From Leptospira biflexa serovar Patoc strain 'Patoc 1 (Paris)' (GTDB lineage: Bacteria > Spirochaetota > Leptospiria > Leptospirales > Leptospiraceae), in assembly GCF_000017685.1 (NCBI RefSeq), contig NC_010602.1, positions 3,235,001 through 3,299,000 of the forward strand: a stretch of DNA of 64,000 nucleotides, read 5' to 3'. Shown one piece after another: positions 46,400-55,323 of the stretch (position 1 is its first letter; the number at the start of each line of letters is the position of its first letter). The notes beneath the pieces are model-generated. The model had not been told where the DNA came from. It saw nothing but the letters and a program-made list of their open reading frames with translations, and made no database searches. The translations under genes and the position numbers were made by a program.

Positions 46400-47062
46400 A
46401 TGAAACAAATAAATTTCATAATCGCTTGTATTCTGATATTCTTAGTGAACTGCGGAACAAGTGCATTGCGTTTCCAAAAGACAAATAAATTCAATCCAAA
46501 TGTGAAAAATGTCATTACAATGGCTGTATTTGACATGAGCACAAATAGTGTGGCAGATTCCAATGACGAAGTTTTAAAAACTTTTGGAAGCATTTCCCAA
46601 GCCAAAGTGGGAGAAATTTACGGTAACCTAATTCCTGGTGGAGATTTGACTGTAAAAGCAGCCGAAACACTTGGAATCAAAAAAGACTTAGATACTGCGA
46701 TGGGAAAAATCACAGAAGCAATTGTGAATTCCAATTCCTTAGATCCTAAAACAACAGAAGTTTTTGCAAAACTGGCAGAATACTTAAAGGTAGAAGCCCT
46801 TGCGTTTCCATTGGCTTCCGGTGGAAAATCAACCATGGAAAGCCAAGGAATCACATTCCGTTTTGTTCTTTATGATACAAAAAACCCAGGTATCCAATAT
46901 TGGGCAGAAGTGGATGCTGTCACCATCAATGCATTGAGCCTCAAAGCAGCGCCAGATGATAAAGCAAAAACGGCACTGTATGTTGCATCTGCTACCAAAG
47001 GTATTAACGCTTTATATTCAGGAATCAGTTCTGAAATTGAGAAAGCAAAAAATCCAAAATAA
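46400..47062 (+). CDS. Hypothetical lipoprotein
   Basis: 220 residues. The signal peptide MKQINFIIACILIFLVNC ends with a lipobox-like Cys. The mature part has IVNSNSLDPKTTEVFAKLAEYLKVEALAFPLASGG and VLYDTKNPGIQYWAEVDAV, reminiscent of GNA1162/CsgG-type assembly lipoproteins that report a family member's tissue-like values, but I do not assign it. It ends with a strong terminator. Function unknown. Confidence 0.7.
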   Translation: MKQINFIIACILIFLVNCGTSALRFQKTNKFNPNVKNVITMAVFDMSTNSVADSNDEVLKTFGSISQAKVGEIYGNLIPGGDLTVKAAETLGIKKDLDTAMGKITEAIVNSNSLDPKTTEVFAKLAEYLKVEALAFPLASGGKSTMESQGITFRFVLYDTKNPGIQYWAEVDAVTINALSLKAAPDDKAKTALYVASATKGINALYSGISSEIEKAKNPK

Positions 47063-47073
47063 TAAACTGAGTC

Positions 47074-47116
47074 AAACAACCTATCGAAAGAATTCTTCAT
47101 CTTTAGGTTGTTTTTT
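47074..47116 (+). terminator. Intrinsic terminator after the lipoprotein gene
   Basis: AAACAACCTA (47074-47083) pairs with TAGGTTGTTT (47104-47113), a perfect 10-bp stem with a 20-base loop, continuing into a T run. Confidence 0.75.
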
Positions 47117-47239
47117 GTGTTAGTAAAAACGTTTCAAACCGTTGGATTTACATTCCAACGCTGATACATTTCTTTTCATACCAAATCAGATGATCAAAAT
47201 ATATCAATCTCCAGTCCAATATTTCTGGGCCGCATGGCC

Positions 47240-47824
47240 CTACTTCCAATTCACCTTTCCGGTTTTCCCACCTTCTTTCACTTCAGCAGTTTTTTTCTTT
47301 GCATCAACAGAAAGGATCGCATCAGAAACAACCGGCACCACCAATTTCCCTTTTCGATTGATGAGTCCATACAAACCACCCACAATTCGTTTGTGTTCCC
47401 CTTCTGGCTTCAGCTCACACCCATTACAAACAATCGCATAACCATTTTCAAATGGGTACACAAAATCATATGTGGCTTTGATCACTTTTTGGCAACGTTC
47501 ATTATGAAAACCCATTTTACCGTTTTCGACAAACCTCGCGAGTCTCTCTGATATATAGTCGGGGCCATTATCATAAAGGAAACTTTCGAGTAATACATTG
47601 TTTTTGTGATTGATACAAACCCATTTGTTTTTCAAAACCACAAAGGCAACACCAGATTTTGTAAATTCCATCGCATGTTGGTATTCAGGTTTGATCATCA
47701 CGTTTCCTTTTTTGTCTTTGAAACCGTACAAGCCATTTTCTTCAAATGAAATGAATCCTTTGGTCTGTGCCAAAAGAGATCCTGATACAACCAGAGATAA
47801 AAAAAGTAAAATTTGTTTCTTCAT
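47240..47824 (-). CDS. Exported WG-repeat protein
   Basis: 194 residues with a signal peptide (MKKQILLFLSLVVSGSLLA). WG/KWG-type beta repeats follow: GLYGFKDKKGNVMIKPEYQHAMEF, NGKMGFHNERCQKVIKATYDFVYPF and GLYGLINRKGKLVVPVV. Such repeats form beta-propeller-like or surface structures in exported proteins; their ligands are mostly unknown. Its ATG overlaps the VanX stop (ATGA), making it the last gene of a five-gene operon. Confidence 0.85.
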   Translation of the reverse strand: MKKQILLFLSLVVSGSLLAQTKGFISFEENGLYGFKDKKGNVMIKPEYQHAMEFTKSGVAFVVLKNKWVCINHKNNVLLESFLYDNGPDYISERLARFVENGKMGFHNERCQKVIKATYDFVYPFENGYAIVCNGCELKPEGEHKRIVGGLYGLINRKGKLVVPVVSDAILSVDAKKKTAEVKEGGKTGKVNWK

Positions 47825-48570
47825 TTGTATTTCCTAAGATCATCATCTTCTAATTCTTCAAATGGAATGTCCAATACTTCATACCCAGAACAATCCAAAA
47901 AATCAAAATGCCACCATTCCGTTTTGTTGACTCGAAATCCAAATCGGCTCATCCCTTCAATGAGTTTGTCTCTGTTTTGTTTGGTCACTGGATCAGAAAC
48001 GGGAGCATTTGCCCAAGCTGCTTTTTCAAAGGAATCGTATTTAGTTGGCATTTGTAATGATTGTTTTGTATTTTTATCTACCAAGGTTAAATCAATCGCA
48101 CAACCTTTGTTATGCCTTGACCCCGTTTTGGGAGAGGCTACATAACGAGTGTCTTTTATGATTTCATAAAATTTGACAGTCGCTTGGTACGGCCTATAGG
48201 CATCATAAATTTGAATGGAATGCCCTTGTTTTAAAAATTCGATTTGGGCATTGCGGAGGGCTTCCGCCACACGTTTTCTCGCAAACGCTTTTCCTCGGTT
48301 GTAGATCACTTGGCCTGTGAAGTTATTTTCTGAGGCATATCTGATGTCCAAAACAATCTCTGGAATGGATTCTAAGTCAATGAGAACTCGGTTGGGATCT
48401 TTTTTGATGGATTGGAGGTATGCGGTTTTGTCAAACACAATCAGTTTTGAGTCTTCAGCCCCAAAAGGTGTTGAAAGAAAGATCGAAATAACCACAAGTA
48501 AAATTAAATTGAATGCAGATCGCAAGGCATCAAATCCAATGTGGATCCATATTCGATTCAAGTTTCGCAT
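47821..48570 (-). CDS. VanX-type D-Ala-D-Ala dipeptidase
   Basis: 249 residues. After a membrane/signal segment (FNLILLVVISIFLSTPFG) the zinc peptidase M15D core follows: LDIRYASENNFTG, IYDAYRPYQATVKF, the zinc motif SRHNKGCAIDLTL and catalytic EWWHFDF. VanX/DdpX enzymes hydrolyse D-alanyl-D-alanine, either for vancomycin resistance or for peptidoglycan turnover. Without vanHA ligase genes nearby, recycling of envelope peptides is more likely. The signal sequence suggests a periplasmic location. Confidence 0.9.
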   Translation of the reverse strand: MRNLNRIWIHIGFDALRSAFNLILLVVISIFLSTPFGAEDSKLIVFDKTAYLQSIKKDPNRVLIDLESIPEIVLDIRYASENNFTGQVIYNRGKAFARKRVAEALRNAQIEFLKQGHSIQIYDAYRPYQATVKFYEIIKDTRYVASPKTGSRHNKGCAIDLTLVDKNTKQSLQMPTKYDSFEKAAWANAPVSDPVTKQNRDKLIEGMSRFGFRVNKTEWWHFDFLDCSGYEVLDIPFEELEDDDLRKYK

Positions 48571-48590
48571 TACAGTTGTTCCTTGTTTTT

Positions 48591-49457
48591 TTATTTTTGG
48601 GGGTTTGATTCCAATAATGGTTCATACATCATCCATGCGGTATTTTCTGTTACCAATTGGTCTTCTATCAATTCTTTTGTGGTTTTTAAGATTACCTTCC
48701 GACGAATGGTATTCCGTCTTGTGTATCCACCCCAAGGTTCTGCATGAAAGGCATGGTAAGATTCGTAAACAGAATACAAATAAGGAATGTCCCGATCACT
48801 CCTCCATTCCCCGCATAAATTTCCATCTTCGATCCATATACGTAAAACAAACGGTTGTTTGGTTGTGTTTTGGATTTGTAGGTCGATGTAGTTATAGGAT
48901 AAGGTGGCCCCCGATCCAAAGGGAAGTGTGCGATTCGAATCAGGAAAGATATCAAAACTATGACGCCATCTTTCTTTCACAGTGAGAGGGGTGTGTAAGG
49001 TCATCCAATAAATTAAATTTGCCATTTGGCAAAGACCACCCCCCGTACTTTCTATAAATCCACCATTTTTCAATTGCATCCCAGGTAGATACCCCTTTCG
49101 TTTGGTAGGTTTTCCGACAAGATACCAAAAAGAAAACACTTGGTTCGGTTCCAAAAGAATTCCATCTATTTTTTGTAAGGCGATCTCCAAATTCACCTTT
49201 TTGTTTTCTTGTAGATACATCGGAACATCTTTTAACTTACGGTAAATGGGAGATTGGTGTATAAAAATCGAAATTGGATATTCCTCTTTGATTGAGGATG
49301 GATCCATGATGGTTCGAGCAAAGGACTTTCGTTCTTTTAACCAGATCAAGGTCCGTTTCCATTGAAAATAAAGTTTCCCAAAAAAAAGGCGAAGTTCACT
49401 CCTGTGGACCTTCTTTGGAAAAAGATCTGATTTGTGTTTACGTATCTTAAATCCCAT
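48591..49457 (-). CDS. VanW-family protein
   Basis: About 288 residues. The VanW domain is plain: NLEIALQKIDGILLEPNQVFSFWYLVG, YLPGMQLKNGGFIESTGGGLCQMANLIYW in outline, then HSFDIFPDSNRTLPFGSGATLSYNYIDL. VanW occurs in some vancomycin-resistance clusters, with no known reaction. I place the start at ATG 49457; the gene overlaps the upstream membrane-protein stop by 11 bases. VanX follows 20 bases later. The pairing of VanW and VanX outside a resistance cluster is notable. Confidence 0.9.
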   Translation of the reverse strand: MGFKIRKHKSDLFPKKVHRSELRLFFGKLYFQWKRTLIWLKERKSFARTIMDPSSIKEEYPISIFIHQSPIYRKLKDVPMYLQENKKVNLEIALQKIDGILLEPNQVFSFWYLVGKPTKRKGYLPGMQLKNGGFIESTGGGLCQMANLIYWMTLHTPLTVKERWRHSFDIFPDSNRTLPFGSGATLSYNYIDLQIQNTTKQPFVLRIWIEDGNLCGEWRSDRDIPYLYSVYESYHAFHAEPWGGYTRRNTIRRKVILKTTKELIEDQLVTENTAWMMYEPLLESNPQK

Positions 49458-50730
49458 ATTGTTGTTTTCTTTGGAGGAAACCTGGACGTTTACGATATGG
49501 ATTTTTCCAAGACTTGGCAACACCTAAAAGTTTTGAATTACGTTTCTCCAACCACATACGATACCGTTGCCAATCCGTTTCTAATACCAATTGGTATTCC
49601 CCTAATGGTTCGATGATAGAAAAAATAGGGTTCCCATTTTCTGTACTGGCACGTAGGTTTTCCATTCGGATACCGTAAACGAGTCGGTAGATTTGTTTTC
49701 CTGGGCTGAGTTCCGTCATGGCTTTTTCATCTGGTTCCCAAGACATACAGTCCTTTTTAAATTGGAAATGATAGTATTCACAAAATCCATGGTGAGCCAC
49801 AAGCAAACCATTGTTAGGAAACAATGCGGCCCTTTCCCCGGGGTTCCACATGTCTTCATAAGCATAACGAAATAAATGCGGTGATTGTATCAATACATAA
49901 AACCATAATCCAAAACTAACAGCTGTAATTAATAATTGTTTGGCATTGTATCGGGAAAAAATTTCCGTTAGAAGTAGGAAGGAAATTAAAATTCGAAATT
50001 GGATATCGGCAAAATGAAACAACGGTAAAACGAGTAACATTCCGATAAAAGCAAGGCCACGTCGAATGGGTAGGTAACGATCTGGAACATTTTTTCCAAA
50101 AATCAAAAGTGACCAATCCCATAAAATTCCGAATCCCATCATTCCATAGGCTGCAAAGACTGGAAAAGTTTTACCATCTATCGCGAAACGATCGTTATCA
50201 TCAGTTGGAATCCAGAACGGTAAGATTCCTAAAATGATAAAAAAGAGAAAATCGTATTTTCTAGGAAATTGATAGAGACACCAAAGCCCGATTCCCAATA
50301 CCCCAACCATGGTGTGAAACCAAATTGTGAGTAGAAAAAACATTCCAGTGAAAATCCATCGACCATATTTCCATGTTAGTCGCTCTGTAAACAAGAATCC
50401 ATATGTTAATAAAAGAAATCCAACTGCCCAAGCTTGTTTGGGATAAAGAACTCCCAATACAAAAACCATCGCCGATGGCAATAGATTCCAAGACTCAGTC
50501 GGTGATTTGAGAAGGAATCTTGTACCATACAAAGTAATGGTAAGCCATAGAACGGTGATGATTTGAAAAACGAATAAACTTTGGTCATTGATTCCAAATA
50601 AATGAAATACAAGAGCCACAATATGGAAAACAGGGGATCTGTCTGGCGAATGTAAATTCCCTGTTTCTAATAAGGAAGTTGCTTGGACACCATACCAATA
50701 GATGTCCTTACCAAATAAAGAAACGAACAA
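49447..50730 (-). CDS. Polytopic membrane protein, possible GT-C type
   Basis: 427 residues with roughly nine to ten membrane helices and a soluble C-terminal tail. The N-terminal segment MFVSLFGKDIYWYGVQATSLLETGNLHSPDRSPVFH includes acidic and His residues before the first long helices, as in glycosyltransferase families that use lipid-linked sugars. That is a structural impression, not a family match. The next gene upstream ends five bases away, and the VanW gene overlaps its 3' end. Confidence 0.65.
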   Translation of the reverse strand: MFVSLFGKDIYWYGVQATSLLETGNLHSPDRSPVFHIVALVFHLFGINDQSLFVFQIITVLWLTITLYGTRFLLKSPTESWNLLPSAMVFVLGVLYPKQAWAVGFLLLTYGFLFTERLTWKYGRWIFTGMFFLLTIWFHTMVGVLGIGLWCLYQFPRKYDFLFFIILGILPFWIPTDDNDRFAIDGKTFPVFAAYGMMGFGILWDWSLLIFGKNVPDRYLPIRRGLAFIGMLLVLPLFHFADIQFRILISFLLLTEIFSRYNAKQLLITAVSFGLWFYVLIQSPHLFRYAYEDMWNPGERAALFPNNGLLVAHHGFCEYYHFQFKKDCMSWEPDEKAMTELSPGKQIYRLVYGIRMENLRASTENGNPIFSIIEPLGEYQLVLETDWQRYRMWLEKRNSKLLGVAKSWKNPYRKRPGFLQRKQQYGI

Positions 50731-50735
50731 TGAGT

Positions 50736-52028
50736 TTATTGGGAGATTTGGACTTTTTTGCCCACCATCTGAATTCCATTCCCCACTTTTTTCACAGTAA
50801 GAGTATCACTAAAGATCAAAGTTGATTTCTCTTCCGTTTTTTCAGAATAGGGACTATTAGAATCTAAACTTTGTGTCACGACCTTGTGATCACGGCCAAA
50901 AATTTTAATTTTTGCTTCTGATGCGGATGCTTCGACAAAAACCCAATTTCCATCTAACACTCGTTTTTCTTTCAAATCATCTTTCCAAATCACAAAGGAT
51001 CCGTTTGAACGGAATACATAATCCATTCTGCCTTCTGGAATATCAGCAAAATAAGCTTTGTTCACCACCGAAGAAAGGATTGTATTTTTTGATTTTTTTA
51101 AAATTTCATCTTTGAATTCATTCGCGTTTTGATCAAGAACAGTGAATCGTTTTCCTTTTTCACCAAGGAGAATGATTTCTGCAATCACAGTGTCTTTCCA
51201 TGTTTTGCCTGTTCTTACTTTTTGGATAGTGAACGTAAATTTTTTACCAGAAAGGATTTTTGGAAAAAATATTCTTTGTCCTCCTTGTTTGTCTGCAATT
51301 GGAATGATAAAGGAATCACTCTCATTTGACACCAATAGTTCCGTTACCGATCCATTTTTATAAAAAAGTGCATCTAACCTTTGGTAACCATTAAAAATCT
51401 CAATACCTGCCAAATCGATCGAATCTTCTAACTGAACTTGGATGGATTCGCCTACTCCATCGGTTTTGACACCTTCTACCCAAGCAAAATCGATACTTCC
51501 GTCAAACAGTCCATAGGCGGGATAGTTGGGAAGTGTACTACTAGCAGTCACCTGTCCTTCCACTGGCTCTGGATACACTACATCGAGTTTTTTCCCATTT
51601 TTGAAAAAGGAAACTGTTTTGATCCCATTGGCCGAGTCTGGCAGAAGATAAATGACATGAACTCCATTGGATTTGATTTTGAGTGGGGTTTCTTTCGAAC
51701 AGTCAAAATTGGTCGCATAACTTCCGTCCTTATAAAAAGCTACATAACCTTTTTTCTCTTGGCATTCGATGGAGATTTCATTGAAGTAAGCACGACCATC
51801 TGTTTTCCCAGCCTGATTCCATTTGGCTCCATTCGAAAAAAAGATAGTGATCCCATCCAAACTCGTTTCTGGTTTCCAAAGTTTTCCTGGGATGAATACA
51901 TTGATCGGATTTGTACCTTCTGCCGAGGATGCAGCTTGGATCCTTTCGATGACAATCGATGTTTCAATCGAACTTTGATTGGAGAATAGTAAATAAAATG
52001 ACAAAAGAGCTAAGATTGTTTTTTTCAA
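50736..52028 (-). CDS. Exported protein with discoidin/NADase-type glycan-binding-like domain
   Basis: 430 residues. A signal peptide (MKKTILALLSFYLLFS) precedes a domain with ASSTLPNYPAYGLFDGSIDFAWVEG and IQVQLEDSIDLAGIEIFNGYQ, which resembles F5/8-type C (discoidin) or NADase-type glycan-binding domains. The remainder ends with a lipocalin-like beta domain (DYVFRSNGSFVIWKDD, RVLDGNWVFVEAS). It is the first gene of the five-gene operon, with its promoter in 52029-52095. It may bind sugars at the cell surface. Function unknown. Confidence 0.7.
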   Translation of the reverse strand: MKKTILALLSFYLLFSNQSSIETSIVIERIQAASSAEGTNPINVFIPGKLWKPETSLDGITIFFSNGAKWNQAGKTDGRAYFNEISIECQEKKGYVAFYKDGSYATNFDCSKETPLKIKSNGVHVIYLLPDSANGIKTVSFFKNGKKLDVVYPEPVEGQVTASSTLPNYPAYGLFDGSIDFAWVEGVKTDGVGESIQVQLEDSIDLAGIEIFNGYQRLDALFYKNGSVTELLVSNESDSFIIPIADKQGGQRIFFPKILSGKKFTFTIQKVRTGKTWKDTVIAEIILLGEKGKRFTVLDQNANEFKDEILKKSKNTILSSVVNKAYFADIPEGRMDYVFRSNGSFVIWKDDLKEKRVLDGNWVFVEASASEAKIKIFGRDHKVVTQSLDSNSPYSEKTEEKSTLIFSDTLTVKKVGNGIQMVGKKVQISQ

Positions 52029-52095
52029 GAAGGTTCACCTCAGAGAAACAAAGAATCCAATACTCTTTTGGATGGTTCAAGTAAAAAATTAATAG

Positions 52096-52410
52096 CTAAA
52101 GGTAACTACCAAATACTATCTTAAATTCTTCACTTCGCATAGCACCAGAAATACGATGGACCTCTTTCCCATTTTTAAATAAGATAAACGTCGGAATCCC
52201 TGATATTCCATACTTGCCTGCGATCTCTTGTTTTTCATCGGTATTCACTTTGATGATGGAAACTTTTCCCTTCCAGTCTTTGGCAAGTTTTTCCAACTCA
52301 GGTGCCACCATTTTGCAAGGTCCACACCATGGTGCCCAAAAATCGACGAGGATCGGTTTGTCATGTGTTTGGAGTAAGGTTTCAAAACTTTTGGGGTATA
52401 TGTCAGACAT
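52096..52410 (-). CDS. trxA: Thioredoxin
   Basis: 104 residues, a cytoplasmic thiol-disulfide reductant. The active site is WAPWCGPCK (CGPC), with the cis-proline region GISGIPTFILFKNG. The start is ATG 52410 behind AGGAG (seven-base spacing); an upstream ATG is less likely. It is divergent from a Crp-family gene. A 24-bp perfect inverted repeat of the CsoR/CstR type lies just upstream, suggesting control by copper or persulfide. Confidence 0.93.
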   Translation of the reverse strand: MSDIYPKSFETLLQTHDKPILVDFWAPWCGPCKMVAPELEKLAKDWKGKVSIIKVNTDEKQEIAGKYGISGIPTFILFKNGKEVHRISGAMRSEEFKIVFGSYL

Positions 52411-52432
52411 ATTCTCTCTCCTATCCATTAGA

Positions 52433-52456
52433 CCATATACCCACCAGGGTATATGG
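52433..52456. promoter_or_regulatory. CsoR/CstR-like operator upstream of trxA
   Basis: CCATATACCC (52433-52442) and GGGTATATGG (52447-52456) form a perfect 10-bp inverted repeat with spacer ACCA. Its core ATACCC-N4-GGGTAT resembles sites of CsoR-family repressors, which sense copper, or persulfide in the case of CstR. It lies 23 bases upstream of the thioredoxin start codon. No CsoR-family gene is in the window. Confidence 0.6.
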
Positions 52457-52625
52457 AAAAACAGTAAAAAAATATGAGAAGTGTGTAGTTTTCTGTCTCA
52501 TTTCCTGGTCATCCTGAATCGGTTCCTATAAAAAAGATCCATCTGAAACTGGGTTTGAATCGTTTCGTTTGCAAACTTCGACGTACCGATGGCAAATGAC
52601 GGGAACAGCTGGACTTGAGATCAGT

Positions 52626-53216
52626 ATGACAAAAATACAATCAAACGAAATGCAATGGAAAATGGTCATCCAAAGATTTAACGAAATTGGTAAACTCGTT
52701 ACCCTCAGAAAAAAGGAAATCTTCGCAAAACAAGGGTTATCAATGGATCACATTGGCTATGTGAAAAAGGGTGCCTTTAAACTGGTATACCATCATCAAA
52801 AAAAGGAATGGATCAAATCCTTTCTTTTTGAAGGTTCGTTTCTTGGAAGTATCCCAAGTATTCTCCAAAAAAAACCGAGTACATATTCAATCATCGCTCT
52901 TGAACCTTCAGAAGTTTTGGTGTTACCATCAAAAAAATTTTCACAATTGTTCGAAATCGAAAGTATATATCAAAAATTTCTCAATCAATTTTTGACTTCT
53001 TTGTATTTAAAAAAAGAAAAACGAGTCTCTGAGTTTTTACTTCTGGATGCAAAACAGCGTTACCAAAATTTTATCGATGAATTTTTTGAAAATGAATCCC
53101 GAATCTCCCAAATAGACCAAGCCGCCTACTTGGGAATCACGAATGTTGCCCTTAGTCGGTTAAAGAAGGATTCATTTGCAAATAATCCTCTACCGCCTTC
53201 CAATACATTTCACTGA
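52626..53216 (+). CDS. Crp/Fnr-family transcriptional regulator
   Basis: About 196 residues. The N-terminal cyclic-nucleotide-binding-like beta domain is seen in LVTLRKKEIFAKQGLSMDHIGYVKKGAFKLVY and KSFLFEGSFLGS. The C-terminal HTH (RISQIDQAAYLGITNVALSRLKKD) matches the short Crp-type helix-turn-helix. No cysteines for an FeS cluster are present in the N-terminus, so it is not an Fnr proper. Ligand unknown. Its last 65 bases overlap the convergent DJ-1 gene. It could regulate the divergent trxA. Confidence 0.85.
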   Translation: MTKIQSNEMQWKMVIQRFNEIGKLVTLRKKEIFAKQGLSMDHIGYVKKGAFKLVYHHQKKEWIKSFLFEGSFLGSIPSILQKKPSTYSIIALEPSEVLVLPSKKFSQLFEIESIYQKFLNQFLTSLYLKKEKRVSEFLLLDAKQRYQNFIDEFFENESRISQIDQAAYLGITNVALSRLKKDSFANNPLPPSNTFH

Positions 53217-54078
53217 ATTCTTCTCCAGAAAATGGATTTTGAGATGTCACTAAATTTCGATCTCGGATCGCATAACTTCGACCAGGTAAAAAAGAAGATT
53301 TGTATTCCATACCTAAGTCTTTTAGAGATCCTGAAATGTTTCTGACTTTTGGTTTTCCCTTCATCACAAAGGTTTCAATAAACCATTCTTCCATTTTTGT
53401 CACTGAATTAACTTGATACCCTTTGAAGATAAAATTTTCCTTTTCTTTGTCGAGACGTAAACTTGTCAACAAAGCAGGTGCATGGCAAACGATACCAATT
53501 GGTTTTTGTTTTTTATGGAATCGTCTGAGTAATTCGGGAATCTTTTCATCATATAATAAATCAGTCATTAGACCTTGCCCACCTGGCACAAGAATTCCCA
53601 CAAAGTTCTGATCATCCTTAATTGCTTGCTCTAAGGAAATGGGATTTTTGAAATTCGTTAACGAAAATAGAAACTGAATCGCTTCCTCTTTTTCTGCAAT
53701 GGATTTCCAATACTTTGCCCTTACACTTTCGGGATCGATTGTGGATATTTTTCCCAATGGAGTGGCAAATACGATTTGATGTCCTTTGTCACTTAATGTT
53801 TTCACTGGAAAATACAGTTCATTCAAAAAAACGCCTGTTGGGTGTTTGGTGACACCATCTAACAAAATGAAATCGGCGGCACTCATCACAACAAGTATCC
53901 TTGCTTTTCCCTTTGGATTTGCCAACAATCCATTTGAGAAAATACTGATTGCCCCAATAATGAAAATCATGAGTTTTAATTTTAATTTTCCCCTTCTTCT
54001 CAAATCTATTCGAACCAGTTTTTGTTTCGTTTGTGATTCTGCATTGGTTCCTACTTTTGTTTGATTGACCTGATCCAT
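53152..54078 (-). CDS. Membrane-anchored DJ-1/PfpI-family protein
   Basis: 308 residues. A Lys/Arg-rich N-terminus and one membrane helix or uncleaved signal (MIFIIGAISIFSNGLLA, about residues 37-53) precede a DJ-1/PfpI domain with ILVVMSAADF, GILVPGGQGLMTDLL and the nucleophile elbow IGIVCHAPALL. Members of this Hsp31-like branch act as chaperones, glyoxalases or deglycases. AGGAG is eight bases before the ATG. The operator-like palindrome at 54167-54182 lies 89 bases upstream. Its 3' end overlaps the convergent Crp-family gene by 65 bases. Confidence 0.85.
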   Translation of the reverse strand: MDQVNQTKVGTNAESQTKQKLVRIDLRRRGKLKLKLMIFIIGAISIFSNGLLANPKGKARILVVMSAADFILLDGVTKHPTGVFLNELYFPVKTLSDKGHQIVFATPLGKISTIDPESVRAKYWKSIAEKEEAIQFLFSLTNFKNPISLEQAIKDDQNFVGILVPGGQGLMTDLLYDEKIPELLRRFHKKQKPIGIVCHAPALLTSLRLDKEKENFIFKGYQVNSVTKMEEWFIETFVMKGKPKVRNISGSLKDLGMEYKSSFLPGRSYAIRDRNLVTSQNPFSGEEFSEMYWKAVEDYLQMNPSLTD

Positions 54079-54166
54079 CTTTTTTTCTCCTGTTTAATCG
54101 GATTTTGAGTCAATCTTTTTTAAAAAATTGACTCAAAGGATAGAGCCACAGAAGCGGAGGTTTTTC

Positions 54167-54182
54167 TTTAACCTAGGTTAAA
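54167..54182. promoter_or_regulatory. 16-bp perfect palindrome upstream of the DJ-1 gene
   Basis: TTTAACCTAGGTTAAA is its own reverse complement. It lies between the metallo-hydrolase stop and the DJ-1-family start on the minus strand, in a good position for a repressor site. No matching regulator gene can be named. Confidence 0.5.
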
Positions 54183-54235
54183 ATGTTCTCAATGCACGTG
54201 GAACTAACACAACCCGAACGAAAAAACAATTTGAA

Positions 54236-55267
54236 TCAAAACAAATCAATGGATTCAAAGCCTTGTAACATCTGGACTTGAATTTTGTCTTGGGTGGTTT
54301 TATTTAGGAGAATATTCATGTTTGCCTCAAAATCATCACCAATTCTCAAATTGGGCTCCAGAGTTTGATTAAGCGGCTTAAAAAAATTATCCCAATGGAT
54401 GGGAATGATTCGTTTTGGTTTTAATTTTTGAACAGTTTCTTGATAATAGATATCTTGAAATTCCTTCGATTGTAACGACAATTGTGCAATTCCCAAAAAC
54501 AAAACGTCTGCTTTGATTTTGTCAAAGCTTCCTTTCACATAATTTGTGCTACTTTTGATCACAATCTTGTTTTTACCATGTTGGATGTAAAAATCAAAAG
54601 TTCCTCCTTCGATATAATCCAATGCTTTCGCTGGTTGGACAAGTGGAGATGGAATGTCAGGAAAATTTGGATCAGTAGCATTTGTTTTTCCTAAAATGCG
54701 AAAGGGAGGTGTGTGTTTTGACTCTAACACTGTGACGATAAAATTTCCGAGTCTGATTGGTTTTCCAATTTGAAACACTTCCATGTTTGCCTGATCTAAA
54801 CCGGCACCAAGTCCCACATTGATTGTCGAGTTTGAACCAAATAACTTCGCATTGGTGAATTTGGCAACTAATGGTGAATCCATGGCATGGTCATAATGGG
54901 AATGGCAGACAAAAATCCCCTTCAATCGATTGATCTTGGCTTTCTCTAAAACCGATTGAATGATGATTGGATCAGATTCTATTTTAAAAAGACCCGTTTT
55001 CCATAATGATGGTCTTGTAAAAAAACCATCGGTTAAAATTTGAGTCTCTCCATCATCTAATAATATGGATGTTGTACCTAAAAACGTAACCCTTATTTTT
55101 CCCTTCGTGATTGGTGCGATTCCATTTTCATGCGGAAAATAAGATTCATATAGTTTTATATCACCGGAAGGTCGCAAGGCACAATGGAACGTAAACAAAG
55201 CCAGAATTAGAAAAAAATAACCTCGATTCAATTGAAGTTTGTTTTGGTTTCTAAAATGATTTTCCAT
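54236..55267 (-). CDS. MBL-fold metallo-hydrolase lipoprotein
   Basis: About 343 residues. A signal peptide ends at FTFHC, a likely lipobox. The metallo-beta-lactamase core follows: VTFLGTTSILLDDGETQILTDG, the zinc motif VCHSHYDHAMD, and later IPIHWDNF. It resembles the UlaG-like/AttM group that hydrolyses lactones or phosphodiesters; the substrate is not known. Start: ATG 55267 with GGAG five bases upstream. It is co-oriented with ggt, 56 bases downstream of it. Confidence 0.85.
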   Translation of the reverse strand: MENHFRNQNKLQLNRGYFFLILALFTFHCALRPSGDIKLYESYFPHENGIAPITKGKIRVTFLGTTSILLDDGETQILTDGFFTRPSLWKTGLFKIESDPIIIQSVLEKAKINRLKGIFVCHSHYDHAMDSPLVAKFTNAKLFGSNSTINVGLGAGLDQANMEVFQIGKPIRLGNFIVTVLESKHTPPFRILGKTNATDPNFPDIPSPLVQPAKALDYIEGGTFDFYIQHGKNKIVIKSSTNYVKGSFDKIKADVLFLGIAQLSLQSKEFQDIYYQETVQKLKPKRIIPIHWDNFFKPLNQTLEPNLRIGDDFEANMNILLNKTTQDKIQVQMLQGFESIDLF

Positions 55268-55323
55268 TTTGTCTCCAGAATTCGCTAGGGTTACTATATT
55301 ACCGAACAGATTCAAATTCTTCA

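Noticed and set aside
47821..49457. A vancomycin-resistance cluster
   Set aside because: VanX and VanW homologues are present, but there is no VanA/B-type ligase, VanH dehydrogenase or VanRS pair, so a resistance function is not supported.
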